Both the position numbers and the translations under genes were made by a program. 64,000 nucleotides of DNA from Chryseosolibacter histidinae (GTDB taxonomy: Bacteria; Bacteroidota; Bacteroidia; Cytophagales; Cyclobacteriaceae): contig NZ_JAHESF010000015.1 of assembly GCF_018598225.1 (NCBI RefSeq), positions 111,676-175,675 on the forward strand. The letters run 5' to 3'. Below are positions 43,339 to 52,117 of this stretch, piece by piece (position 1 is the stretch's first letter; each line of letters opens with the position of its first letter). The notes beneath the pieces were generated by a model. It ran no database searches, was not told the origin of the DNA, and saw nothing but the letters and a program-made list of their open reading frames with translations.

Positions 43339-43983
43339 ATGAGAAAGTTCTTTTTTGTGCCTTTGCTGGCACTGGCCGCCTTGTTTCAGGCATGCCAGCC
43401 CGAGCCCGATGCAAAGCAGTTGATCGATCAGCTGGTAGTGGCCACCAATTATGATCAGGCTGCGGATTTTTCGGCGTATGCAACGTACTCCATTCCAACG
43501 GATACCATCGGCCTCATCTCCAATTCCACCAACGACACCATCATCGTTCAGAGCAAAAGCACTTTCCCCAGGCCGGTGCTCAACGAGATCAAATCAAACC
43601 TGAACGCATTAGGGTACACCCAGGTGGCTCGCAATCAGAATCCTGACCTCGGCATCAATGTGCTGGTGGTAAACGACTTCAATGTTTTTCAGCAAGTTGT
43701 TTACCCGAACAACTGGGGATATCCCGGCAACTATTACTCCGGGTACTATGGCTACAACTCATGGTACTACTACCCTTACATCAATACGTATGCTTACAAC
43801 ACCGGCGTGCTGATCGTGGAGATCGTTGACCTGAAGAACAGAACGCCAGATAACAAGGTGAAAGTGGTGTGGGATGCCTACATGGGCGACGTATACAGCA
43901 CCATCGACCTCATACCTCAGTCAGTCGACGCGATCAGGCAGGCATTTGTTCAATCACCTTACCTCGGGAAGACGCCGTTATGA
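43339..43983 (+). CDS. DUF4136-type lipoprotein
   Basis: A 214-residue lipoprotein with lipid-attachment cysteine C19 (LFQAC). After it comes a DUF4136-like body: an early DFSAYATYSIP strand, LNEIKSNLNALGYTQVARNQ, LGINVLVVNDFNV, a Tyr/Gly-rich middle section (about 130-155) and TGVLIVEIVDLKNR. The function of DUF4136 is unknown. The stop codon overlaps the next start (ATGA), so it is coupled to the outer-membrane protein gene that follows. Confidence 0.82.
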   Translation: MRKFFFVPLLALAALFQACQPEPDAKQLIDQLVVATNYDQAADFSAYATYSIPTDTIGLISNSTNDTIIVQSKSTFPRPVLNEIKSNLNALGYTQVARNQNPDLGINVLVVNDFNVFQQVVYPNNWGYPGNYYSGYYGYNSWYYYPYINTYAYNTGVLIVEIVDLKNRTPDNKVKVVWDAYMGDVYSTIDLIPQSVDAIRQAFVQSPYLGKTPL

Positions 43984-44582
43984 GAAAGCTCATTCTTTTT
44001 GCCGTGCTGCTGGCAGCGCAGTCAGCCCTGGCACAGGAAAAATATTTTTACGTGGCCCTCGATGTCAACAAACCATTGTCTAACACCTCGTGGGTGAACG
44101 ATGGCACCGCTCGTGGCGTGCGTCTGGGGTACCGGGCCTTCATCAACCGGAAATTTTCCGCCGGTCTTGACCTGAGCTCGAGTGCCTATGATCAGTACAA
44201 GCCTACCGAAACCATGCAAAGCGGTTCAGGGGCCGTCACCACCGATTATTTTAACTACATCTATTCTTATACGGCTGTGGTCAGTGGCCAGTACTACTTC
44301 GGCAATGACGAGAAGGAGCGGTTCTTCCCTTATGCCGGCCTGGGACTGGGTGCCAACAATAACCGGTATGTGATGTATTACAACATTTATGAAGACAGCG
44401 AAAGCGCCTGGGGATTTCTTGCCCGGCCCGAAGCGGGTGTACTGTATAAGTTCGGCCGCAGATCGCTTGGGGTAATGGCCTCCGTGCATTATGATTACTC
44501 CACCAACCAGAGCAAAAAATTCGGTTACGACGGTTTTTCGGCGATCGGCTTCAACATAGGGCTGATATTCCTGGAATGGTAG
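43980..44582 (+). CDS. Outer-membrane beta-barrel protein
   Basis: A 200-residue predicted small barrel with a signal peptide (MRKLILFAVLLAAQSALAQ). The rest alternates polar and aromatic residues in strand-like segments (TAVVSGQYYFG; FFPYAGLGLGANNNRY; IGFNIGLIFLEW) and ends in Trp, as is common for outer-membrane barrels. Its start overlaps the stop of the DUF4136 lipoprotein gene by 4 bases. No more specific function can be given. Confidence 0.75.
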   Translation: MRKLILFAVLLAAQSALAQEKYFYVALDVNKPLSNTSWVNDGTARGVRLGYRAFINRKFSAGLDLSSSAYDQYKPTETMQSGSGAVTTDYFNYIYSYTAVVSGQYYFGNDEKERFFPYAGLGLGANNNRYVMYYNIYEDSESAWGFLARPEAGVLYKFGRRSLGVMASVHYDYSTNQSKKFGYDGFSAIGFNIGLIFLEW

Positions 44583-44610
44583 TGCTGCAATTAAAGCCAG
44601 CATAAATGCA

Positions 44611-44676
44611 TTCCCCGCAGATTACGCAGATTTACGCAGAGGCCTTGTCTGCGAGGATCAGCGGAATCTGCGGGAA
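44611..44676. repeat. CGCAGATTA-type inverted repeat
   Basis: The left arm TTCCCCGCAGATT (44611-44623) and the right arm AATCTGCGGGAA (44665-44676) pair with one bulged base, and CGCAGATT units repeat inside. It starts 29 bases behind a stop codon. A related copy in the opposite orientation lies at the right window end (63947-63975). Confidence 0.75.
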
Positions 44677-44734
44677 CCCGGCACCCTTGTTCGTAAGCCC
44701 GAAAACGCTGATTATTAAGGCTATATTTTTTTAA

Positions 44735-44750
44735 CGGGGGGTAACCCCCG
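44735..44750. promoter_or_regulatory. GTAA-loop hairpin upstream of guaA
   Basis: A perfect 6-base-pair stem CGGGGG (44735-44740) and CCCCCG (44745-44750) closes a GTAA tetraloop, 15 bases ahead of the candidate -7 box. A T run precedes it and none follows, so it does not look like a terminator in the rightward direction. Confidence 0.45.
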
Positions 44751-44764
44751 GTCGAGGCTTCTGT

Positions 44765-44772
44765 TATCTTTG
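44765..44772 (+). promoter_or_regulatory. Candidate -7 box of guaA
   Basis: TATCTTTG exactly fits the Bacteroidota TAnnTTTG consensus and ends 4 bases ahead of the guaA ATG (44777). If used, the transcript would begin at or very near the start codon. No TTG at the usual -33 distance was seen. Confidence 0.45.
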
Positions 44773-44776
44773 CAGC

Positions 44777-46303
44777 ATGCCGCAACAGATTCTTATTCTA
44801 GATTTTGGTTCCCAGTACACGCAATTGATCGCCCGCAGGGTAAGAGAGCTCAATGTTTACTGCGAAATTCACCCCTTCAACAAAGTACCTGACCTGCATC
44901 CCGGTATCAAGGGTGTGATCCTGTCGGGCAGCCCCTGCTCGGTGAGGGACAAAAATGCCCCCGACGTAAATATGGATCTGTTCAAACAGGTTCCCGTGCT
45001 TGGCGTGTGTTACGGAGCACAGCTCATCGCCCATCAAAGCGGCGGGCAGGTATTGCCGTCGCATGCGCGCGAATACGGAAGGGCAAAGCTCACCACCGTA
45101 GACCATCACAACAATCTGTTGAAAGAGATCTCGCTCGACACCCAGGTGTGGATGTCGCACGCGGATACCATAGCGGCCGTTCCTTCAAATTTTGAAGTGA
45201 TCGCCAGCACACCCTCTGTGGCCATAGCCGCTTACAAGGTGAAAGATCAGAATGTGTGGGGCATACAATTCCACCCCGAGGTGACACACACCGTAGAAGG
45301 CAAGAACCTGCTGCGAAACTTCGTGGTTCACATCTGCGGCTGCGCCCAGGACTGGACTCCCGATCAGTTCGTTGAATCTACTGTTGAAGGTCTGAAAAAG
45401 AAACTGGGTAACGATAAAGTAGTGATGGCGTTGTCAGGCGGTGTTGATTCAACCGTGGCCGCAACACTCATCCATAAGGCTATCGGCAAAAACCTGCACT
45501 GCATTTTTGTAGACAATGGATTGCTCCGCAAGAATGAGTTCATGCAGGTGCTCGATTCCTACAAAGACATGGGCCTGAACATCAAAGGTGTAGATGCTAA
45601 AGATAAGTTCTATACAGCCCTGAAAGGTCTCACCGATCCCGAAGCCAAGCGCAAGGCCATCGGTAAAACATTCATTGATGTGTTCGACGAAGAATCGCAC
45701 AAGATCTCCGACGTGAAGTGGCTGGGCCAGGGTACCATCTACCCGGACGTGATCGAGTCGGTATCGGTGAATGGACCTTCTGTTACCATCAAATCGCACC
45801 ACAATGTTGGTGGCTTGCCAGACAAGATGAAGCTCAAGGTGGTAGAACCGCTCAACACACTTTTCAAAGATGAAGTGAGGGTGGTAGGCAAAACGCTGGG
45901 CATAGATCCCGCTATACTTGGCCGCCATCCTTTCCCCGGTCCCGGCCTGGGTATACGCATTCTCGGCGATATTACTGCCGATAAGGTGAGCATCCTGCAG
46001 GAAGTTGATCACATCTTCATTTCAGGCCTGAGGCAACACGGCCTTTACGATAAAGTGTGGCAGGCAGGAGCGATCCTCACGCCGCTTCAGGCAGTGGGTG
46101 TTATGGGCGATGAGCGTACCTATGAGCGGGTAGTGAGCCTGCGGGCAGTGACCAGCACCGATGGTATGACCGCCGACTGGGCCCATTTGCCCTACGAGTT
46201 CCTTGCCGAGATCTCCAGCGATATTATCAATAAGGTCAAAGGCGTGAACAGGGTTGTGTATGACATCAGCTCAAAGCCCCCTGCAACCATTGAGTGGGAA
46301 TAG
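44777..46303 (+). CDS. guaA: GMP synthase (glutamine-hydrolysing)
   Basis: Converts XMP to GMP using glutamine and ATP; 508 residues, the usual length. The glutaminase domain (about 1-190) has the catalytic cysteine in GVCYGAQL (C78) and histidine in QFHPEVTH. The ATP pyrophosphatase P-loop is [14 protein letters not shown]. The C-terminal dimerization domain ends with [18 protein letters not shown]. It is separated from the next gene by only 40 bases. Confidence 0.97.
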   Translation: MPQQILILDFGSQYTQLIARRVRELNVYCEIHPFNKVPDLHPGIKGVILSGSPCSVRDKNAPDVNMDLFKQVPVLGVCYGAQLIAHQSGGQVLPSHAREYGRAKLTTVDHHNNLLKEISLDTQVWMSHADTIAAVPSNFEVIASTPSVAIAAYKVKDQNVWGIQFHPEVTHTVEGKNLLRNFVVHICGCAQDWTPDQFVESTVEGLKKKLGNDKVVMALSGGVDSTVAATLIHKAIGKNLHCIFVDNGLLRKNEFMQVLDSYKDMGLNIKGVDAKDKFYTALKGLTDPEAKRKAIGKTFIDVFDEESHKISDVKWLGQGTIYPDVIESVSVNGPSVTIKSHHNVGGLPDKMKLKVVEPLNTLFKDEVRVVGKTLGIDPAILGRHPFPGPGLGIRILGDITADKVSILQEVDHIFISGLRQHGLYDKVWQAGAILTPLQAVGVMGDERTYERVVSLRAVTSTDGMTADWAHLPYEFLAEISSDIINKVKGVNRVVYDISSKPPATIEWE

Positions 46304-46343
46304 AATTTGTTTGTGCTTCTGGCTTTATAAAATTGATAAATTG

Positions 46344-48059
46344 ATGATGATGACAAGAACGTCTTTGGTTTGTCTGCTGGCGCTGATCGCCCAGGTGGCT
46401 TCAGGCCAGATCGATTACAACAGGCAGTTTGTGAATGCCAAAGCGCTTTTCCGCGATGGCAAGTACAACCTCGCCATGGAAAGCTTCAAGCCACTGATAC
46501 CCTACGATCAGAACAACCAGTACGCCGAATATGCCGCATTCTACTATGCCCTGTCGGCTTACCACCAGGGATACAAGGCTGTGGCCAAAGACATGCTCAA
46601 CCAGATCAGAACGCTGCATCCTAACTGGGATAAGTTGAGCGAAGTGAATTTCTGGCTGGCGAAGATCCACTTCGACAACCGCGATTATTTTCAGGGACTG
46701 AGAATGTTGGGCGCCATCCAGGATAAAAAATTTGAAAAGGATATCGAAGCCGTCAAGCAACAGCACCTCGTAGCCATCACCGACGCCGAGACCCTCAGAA
46801 TGATGCATGAGGAATATCCCAAAGATGCCCTGATCGCCAAATCGCTGGCCATGGCCCTGTCGAAGAACATGGCTGACCCGGAAGATAAAAAACAGCTCGA
46901 AGAACTGATCAACCAGTTCAAGCTGAAACGTACAGACTTTATCCCGGAAGCGCCCAGAACCATTCACAAAGAACGTTATTCAGTTTCGCTGATGTTGCCG
47001 TTCATGGTAGGCACGCTCGAGGCAACACCCGGAAGAAAACGCAACCAGGTGGTGCTCGATTTTTATGAAGGCATGAAGATGGCCATCGATACACTGGCCA
47101 AACAAGGTGTCAACATCAGTCTGCGCGCCTATGATACAGAGCGGAGCACAGAAAAGATCAAGAAGATCCTTGAAACCGAAGAGCTCAAGAATACCGATCT
47201 CATTGTCGGTCCGTTCTTCCCCGAAGAGAACAGGGTAGTTCAGGATTTTTCGCAGGCCAACGGCATCAACATTATTCACCCTTTCTCTAACAATACAGAG
47301 ATCACTGCCGGAAACCCGTACGGGTTTTTGTTCCAGCCTTCAGCGGAGACCTTGGGAAGAAAAGCAGCTGCGTTCCTCAAAGCCCGCAGAAACAAAAGTA
47401 TGGTGTTCTATGGCACGGGTAAAAAAGATTCGGTGATGGCTGCGAACTTTATCCAGCAGGCGGGAGAGTTGGGCCTGAAAATTCTGGGTGCGGAGAAAGT
47501 GAACAACAAAGACACGAAAAAGATCACCGACATCCTGGCCACGCCTACAGAGTTTGACGAATTTAAATACCCGATACAGTTTACACTGAAACGCGACAGC
47601 CTTCACAGCGTGTTCGTAGCGTCAGACGATCCGCTCATCTACACCAAGGTGGTGGGCGCGGTGCAGACCCGTGGCGACTCCACATTGCTGGTAGGTTCCG
47701 AGAACTGGCTTGATGACAATGCCATCGACTTTGAGAAATACCAGGCGATGGGCATTGTGCTGGCAGCGCCTAACTTCATGGCCTACCAGAACGCTGGCTA
47801 CAAGGCATTCGAAAAGAAATTCCTGCGTGCACATGGACGTGCAGCTTCCAATCTTGCGCGCATGGGTTATGAGTTCATGCTTTTCACCGGCAACCAGCTG
47901 AAGAAAAACGGCGTATACTTTCAGGCTGGCCTGAGCGAGTCAGGTGTACTGCCCGGCTACCTCGGCCAGGGATTCGATTACCGGTACAGCCACGATAACC
48001 AGGTGGTACCTTTCATCACCTTCAGAAAAGGTGAATTGATCATGATAGAAAAGCGTTAA
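46344..48059 (+). CDS. TPR plus periplasmic-binding-fold protein (LpoA-like architecture)
   Basis: A 571-residue exported protein. Three ATGs (46344, 46347, 46350) head the signal peptide (SLVCLLALIAQVASG); a longer frame from 46254 runs inside guaA and was rejected. The N-terminal half (about 20-200) is helical and TPR-like (YNRQFVNAKALFRDGKYNLA; YYALSAYHQGYKAVAKDML). The C-terminal half (about 215-560) resembles a type I periplasmic-binding or ABC-substrate fold (SVSLMLPFMVGT; DLIVGPFFPEENRVVQDFSQ). No transporter permease is near. E. coli LpoA, the activator of PBP1a, has the same order of folds, but it is a lipoprotein, while no lipobox is seen here. Confidence 0.8.
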   Translation: MMMTRTSLVCLLALIAQVASGQIDYNRQFVNAKALFRDGKYNLAMESFKPLIPYDQNNQYAEYAAFYYALSAYHQGYKAVAKDMLNQIRTLHPNWDKLSEVNFWLAKIHFDNRDYFQGLRMLGAIQDKKFEKDIEAVKQQHLVAITDAETLRMMHEEYPKDALIAKSLAMALSKNMADPEDKKQLEELINQFKLKRTDFIPEAPRTIHKERYSVSLMLPFMVGTLEATPGRKRNQVVLDFYEGMKMAIDTLAKQGVNISLRAYDTERSTEKIKKILETEELKNTDLIVGPFFPEENRVVQDFSQANGINIIHPFSNNTEITAGNPYGFLFQPSAETLGRKAAAFLKARRNKSMVFYGTGKKDSVMAANFIQQAGELGLKILGAEKVNNKDTKKITDILATPTEFDEFKYPIQFTLKRDSLHSVFVASDDPLIYTKVVGAVQTRGDSTLLVGSENWLDDNAIDFEKYQAMGIVLAAPNFMAYQNAGYKAFEKKFLRAHGRAASNLARMGYEFMLFTGNQLKKNGVYFQAGLSESGVLPGYLGQGFDYRYSHDNQVVPFITFRKGELIMIEKR

Positions 48060-48062
48060 CGC

Positions 48063-49352
48063 ATGAACGAGATCTCCCGCAGCCAAGCCTTGTTCGATAA
48101 GGCAAAACAATTCATTCCAGGTGGTGTAAATTCTCCCGTAAGAGCATTCCGTGCAGTAGGAGGGAACCCGCTGTTCATTAAAAAAGCAAAAGGACCGTAT
48201 CTCTACGATGAAGACGGAAACCAGTATATAGACCTCATCAATTCGTGGGGACCGATGATCCTCGGGCACGCACATCCTGCCATTGAAGAAGCCATTCGTG
48301 AAGCGGTCTCTGCGTCGCCTTCATTCGGAGCACCCACAGCGCGTGAAGTGGAGATGGCCGAGCTGATCTGCTCCATGGTGCCGTCGGTGGAGAAAGTGCG
48401 CATGGTGAATTCAGGTACTGAAGCTACCATGTCTGCCATCCGTGTGGCCAGGGGTTACACCGGCCGCGACAAGATCATCAAGATGGAAGGATGTTACCAC
48501 GGCCACGGCGACTCATTCCTCATCGCCGCGGGCAGCGGAGCCCTGACCTTTGGTTATCCCGATAGCCCGGGCGTTACAAAAGGTACGGCACAAGATACAC
48601 TGATAGCACCCTTCAACGATCTGAAGGCCATTGAAAACCTCATCGCGAAAAATCCTGAAGAGATCGCAGCGCTGATCCTCGAGCCCGTGGTAGGCAACAT
48701 GGGTTGCGTGATCCCGGCAGAAGGTTATCTCCAGGGGTTGCGTGAGCTCTGCACCCGGCACGGCATCATTCTGATCTTCGATGAAGTGATGACAGGCTTC
48801 AGGCTGGCGCAGGGTGGCGCGCAGGAATTGTATGGCGTTAAACCCGACATGAGCACGCTGGGCAAGATCATCGGCGGAGGACTTCCCGTGGGTGCCTATG
48901 GCGGCCGCAAAGAGATCATGGACTCGGTTTCTCCTGCTGGGCCCGTCTACCAGGCCGGCACGTTATCGGGAAACCCCATGGCCATGGCTGCAGGACTCGT
49001 GATGCTCAAACACCTGAAAGCACATCCGGAGATCTACGGGCAGCTTGATAAAACCACTACAAAGCTGGTAAACGATATGGGTGACGAGATCCGTAAAGCA
49101 GGATTCAATTTCACCATCAACCAGGTGGGCTCCATGTTCACGTTGTTCTTTACCGCCACAAAGGTGACGGACTTCGGCACAGCCAAGACCTCTGACACGG
49201 CGTTGTTTGCCAAATATTTCCAGGCCATGTTACAGCAGGGAATTTACCTGGCCCCTTCACAGTATGAGGCTATGTTCGTTTCTACAGCGGTAGACAATAA
49301 TATCGCTGATAAGATCCTGACGGCGCATCGCCAGGCGTTGAAGAGCTTTTAG
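48063..49352 (+). CDS. hemL: Glutamate-1-semialdehyde 2,1-aminomutase
   Basis: PLP enzyme of 429 residues that makes 5-aminolevulinate for haem and related tetrapyrroles. The PLP lysine is K268 in STLGKIIGGGLPVGAYGG; GCYHGHGD, IFDEVMTGFR and GTLSGNPMAMAAG are further family marks. Its length and motifs fit HemL rather than general class III aminotransferases. It starts 3 bases after the TPR/periplasmic-binding gene, so the two are probably co-transcribed. Confidence 0.95.
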   Translation: MNEISRSQALFDKAKQFIPGGVNSPVRAFRAVGGNPLFIKKAKGPYLYDEDGNQYIDLINSWGPMILGHAHPAIEEAIREAVSASPSFGAPTAREVEMAELICSMVPSVEKVRMVNSGTEATMSAIRVARGYTGRDKIIKMEGCYHGHGDSFLIAAGSGALTFGYPDSPGVTKGTAQDTLIAPFNDLKAIENLIAKNPEEIAALILEPVVGNMGCVIPAEGYLQGLRELCTRHGIILIFDEVMTGFRLAQGGAQELYGVKPDMSTLGKIIGGGLPVGAYGGRKEIMDSVSPAGPVYQAGTLSGNPMAMAAGLVMLKHLKAHPEIYGQLDKTTTKLVNDMGDEIRKAGFNFTINQVGSMFTLFFTATKVTDFGTAKTSDTALFAKYFQAMLQQGIYLAPSQYEAMFVSTAVDNNIADKILTAHRQALKSF

Positions 49353-49410
49353 TCATGAGCTTCGGGCTTCGAGGCACGTTCTCTCGCAGCTGGCAGTAGC
49401 TCCTTCCCAC

Positions 49411-50238
49411 CTAGATCCTGAACGACAATCCGAGATAAACACGCGTAGGCGCTTCCGTAGTAAGCCCCTGATTCGTTGCCAGGTCTACTTTTACATTGGG
49501 AGTGAAATTGTAGATGAGGCCGCCATTCATGAGGAGCTGGCTCTCGCCGTGGGGAAAGATGGCGAGCCCTTCGATATAAAAATCCAGGTTGCCGATAAGT
49601 CCGCCGCCCAGCACCACCGTCTGGAAAAAGCTCAGCTCGTGGCCACCCGTTTCGCGTGGAATAAAATCGAACTGCGCCTGCGCACCCAGATCCAGGTTGT
49701 CGGTAAGGCCATACGAAAAAGGAAAACCCGCACCATACACGATGTCAGAATCCAGTGGGTTGCCCGAGGTAAAGGTCACATAGGGTATGATGCCTAATGC
49801 CGTGGAGGTCTCGCCATCGTTGCCCCAGAAATTATGCTTGAGCCGGAGGGTGGTTGCTCCATAACCCTTGTCTTGTGTTTCACCTTCGGCATTCTGATAG
49901 ACGTTGTAAAGCTCGATGCCGATGTGAATATCCCACGAATGCGTAATGCCCATTTTGTAGAGGCCATTCATGAAGCTGATGGTACGGTTGCTGGAGGCAT
50001 TGCGGGTATCACGCGTCCATTTCGCCAGGTCGCCCTCGAACTGAAAATGGCCTGCATCCACGCTGATGGGCGATTCAGTAACATCGGGCCGGTCAATGCT
50101 GAACTCGCGCATGTTCTCACGCGGCACAGGATTGAACAGATGGTACCCTTTCTGAGCCTGTGCCAGGGCGCTGGTAGCCGATATAATGCATAGCCAGGAG
50201 CCGATAACGAGCCGGAGATACGTGGTGATGTTTTTCAT
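49411..50238 (-). CDS. Outer-membrane transporter-like protein (phenol-degradation MetA type)
   Basis: A 275-residue predicted outer-membrane barrel from the ATG at 50238 (MKNITTYLRLVIGSW); the longer frame starts with TTG at 50256. The signal peptide ends near ALAQ. The pattern of REFSIDRPDVTESPISVDAG, the central LGIIPYVTFTSGNP and the C-terminal barrel strands with LFLGLSFRI-type end (VYLGLSFRI) fits the family annotated as phenol degradation MetA, which has no firm role. It converges with hemL. Confidence 0.72.
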   Translation of the reverse strand: MKNITTYLRLVIGSWLCIISATSALAQAQKGYHLFNPVPRENMREFSIDRPDVTESPISVDAGHFQFEGDLAKWTRDTRNASSNRTISFMNGLYKMGITHSWDIHIGIELYNVYQNAEGETQDKGYGATTLRLKHNFWGNDGETSTALGIIPYVTFTSGNPLDSDIVYGAGFPFSYGLTDNLDLGAQAQFDFIPRETGGHELSFFQTVVLGGGLIGNLDFYIEGLAIFPHGESQLLMNGGLIYNFTPNVKVDLATNQGLTTEAPTRVYLGLSFRI

Positions 50239-50324
50239 GCCTGCTTTTCCGGGCAAGATAGGGGCGCTGCCGGAAAACTTGTCCAGGCGCTGCCGGAAAT
50301 AATTGCGCTTGTAGGATATTCAAT

Positions 50325-50344
50325 AAAAAAGGGGCCGAAGCCCC
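50325..50344 (-). terminator. Intrinsic terminator of the Ton operon
   Basis: Stem GGGGC (50331-50335) and GCCCC (50340-50344) closes a four-base loop and is followed on the minus strand by a six-T run (50325-50330). It lies 24 bases behind the stop of the TPR gene, the last gene of the operon. Confidence 0.8.
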
Positions 50345-50368
50345 CTTTGAAGTGTTTTTTGCCAGGAT

Positions 50369-52030
50369 CTATCCACCCTTCGACGCCTTGTTCAGCTCTC
50401 GCATGAAATTCTTGGCTTCTGAATTTTCAGGATCCAGCCCGAGAATTTTTTCATAGTAGGCTTTTGCGCCAAGCACATCGTTTTTGATATGAAGCGTGTA
50501 AGCGCCCAGATAGGAATAAGCCTCGATAATGTCTTTTTTGTTCTTTTCAGGATTGCTCAGTGCTTTCTCAAGGAAAGATTCATACATCGGCTTGGCCAAT
50601 CCCTCCTTCATGGTGCTATCGATATTGGCTTTCGCGCGTGCCGCATAAAGATACCCGACTGTCATGTTAGGCTGCTTCTGGGCCAGTTGCGAGAAGGCAC
50701 TGTCGGCCTCAGGGAACTGCTCATTGTAATAGTAAGCACGGCCGATAGACCACAGATCTTGCGACAGCGGTTGCTGACGGATCGCCATCAGCTGTTTGAA
50801 AGCCTCGATGGCTTCAGGGAATTTCTTCCTTTTCAGGTAAGTGTCGCCGTGCAACTGAAGGATCTCAGCCTGCGCCGAATCAAGCGCTATACTTTTGGCG
50901 AAGCTTTCGTTGGCCAGTGAATCCTGCTTAAGCTTCAGCAGCAGCTTTCCGTAATAGGCGTAATCAGATGCCGTGATATCTTCCTGTTTTGCTTTCTGGA
51001 AGTAACGCTCGAACATACCACGTGCTTCATCCGTTTTATCCTGTTCGGTTAGTGAATACGCGTTGTATTTTAAAGCCACCGGTGAAACGTTGGGATTGGT
51101 AGTTACTTCCTTGAAGATGGCATTGGCCTTCTCATAATTTTTAGCCATGAAGTAGAAGAACGCCAACTGGAATTTGGCCTGACCAGGTGTTTCCGAAATG
51201 GCGAGATACTTCTCATAAGCAGATACAGCTTTGTCTGCAGCTTTCTGTGTATAGTAAATTTCACCGAGCTCCTTGTAAGCAGGCGCATACTCAGGGTCGA
51301 TGGCAATGGCTTTCTCGTAAGAGCTGATAGCGATGTCGAGTGTTCTGGCGCGCTGGTAGATCTTGCCGATCTTGTAGTGCGGCTTGGCAAACTTGGGATC
51401 CGCTTTCGCAGCGCGTTCGTAGCTGTTCACGGTCTCACCTGCATTCTGATTGTTTTGCAGCAGGAAGGCATCGCCCAGCAGCATGTGCACTTCAGGATCG
51501 GTGCCGTTGATGGTCTTTGCCTTGTTCAGCAGGTTGATGGCATCCAGCAGGTATTTGGTATCGGTGAGATAAGCCTCTGCTACGGCTTTCAATACACCTA
51601 CATCTTTTGATTTTGAAACAGACAGGGCTTTGTCAAGCTGTGCCTTGGCGTCTGTTGAGTTCTTTTCCAGTAAGCGTACATGGCCCTTGCCGGCATAGTT
51701 AAGTCCGCTTTTTTCGTCTTTGCTGAGACCCTTTTCAAAGGATGCCAGCGCCTTGTCTTTTGCACCGGTTCTCAGCTGTGCCAGCCCGAGGTAATACAGA
51801 TAATCAGCGTTGTCGGGGTTGGCGCTCACAAGCTGTTCAAGCGCGCTTAAACCTTTGGAAGGCTGTTCAATATCAATAAACCTGAAGGCTTTGCGTACAT
51901 CAGGGCTCTGGGCAAAGGTATTCGCCGATACCGCCAGGAAAAGCGCGGCCATCACCATTACCAGGAGGCGCTTTGTGCTGATGAACAGTCCTGAAGGGTT
52001 TTTCTCAGGGCTTACATGGTGCAGATTCAT
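50369..52030 (-). CDS. TPR-repeat exported protein of the Ton operon
   Basis: A 553-residue protein with an N-terminal membrane segment (about 20-40, LLVMVMAALFLAVSANTFAQ) preceded by a basic stretch, likely a long signal peptide. The rest is made of TPR repeats (such as YLYYLGLAQLRTGAKDKALA, and IGKIYQRARTLDIAISSYEK), about a dozen copies from 45 to 545. Such repeats hold protein partners. In several Bacteroidota a TPR gene closes the exbB-exbD-exbD-tonB-pstS cluster, so a link with the Ton motor or its cargo is likely but not shown. Confidence 0.85.
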   Translation of the reverse strand: MNLHHVSPEKNPSGLFISTKRLLVMVMAALFLAVSANTFAQSPDVRKAFRFIDIEQPSKGLSALEQLVSANPDNADYLYYLGLAQLRTGAKDKALASFEKGLSKDEKSGLNYAGKGHVRLLEKNSTDAKAQLDKALSVSKSKDVGVLKAVAEAYLTDTKYLLDAINLLNKAKTINGTDPEVHMLLGDAFLLQNNQNAGETVNSYERAAKADPKFAKPHYKIGKIYQRARTLDIAISSYEKAIAIDPEYAPAYKELGEIYYTQKAADKAVSAYEKYLAISETPGQAKFQLAFFYFMAKNYEKANAIFKEVTTNPNVSPVALKYNAYSLTEQDKTDEARGMFERYFQKAKQEDITASDYAYYGKLLLKLKQDSLANESFAKSIALDSAQAEILQLHGDTYLKRKKFPEAIEAFKQLMAIRQQPLSQDLWSIGRAYYYNEQFPEADSAFSQLAQKQPNMTVGYLYAARAKANIDSTMKEGLAKPMYESFLEKALSNPEKNKKDIIEAYSYLGAYTLHIKNDVLGAKAYYEKILGLDPENSEAKNFMRELNKASKGG

Positions 52031-52117
52031 AATCTTATTCTTTTACGTTAACAATCTATTGGGGCTTTAAAAATAGCGTGCCCACGCCACAATTATTCAA
52101 TTTTTCTTTACGAAAGG

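Noticed and set aside
44583..44776. Guanine-type riboswitch ahead of guaA
   Set aside because: The promoter box is 4 bases from the ATG, and no three-way junction with the conserved loop sequences was seen.
46254..46343. Longer N-terminus for the TPR/periplasmic-binding protein
   Set aside because: It would lie within guaA and hide an evident signal peptide that starts at 46344.
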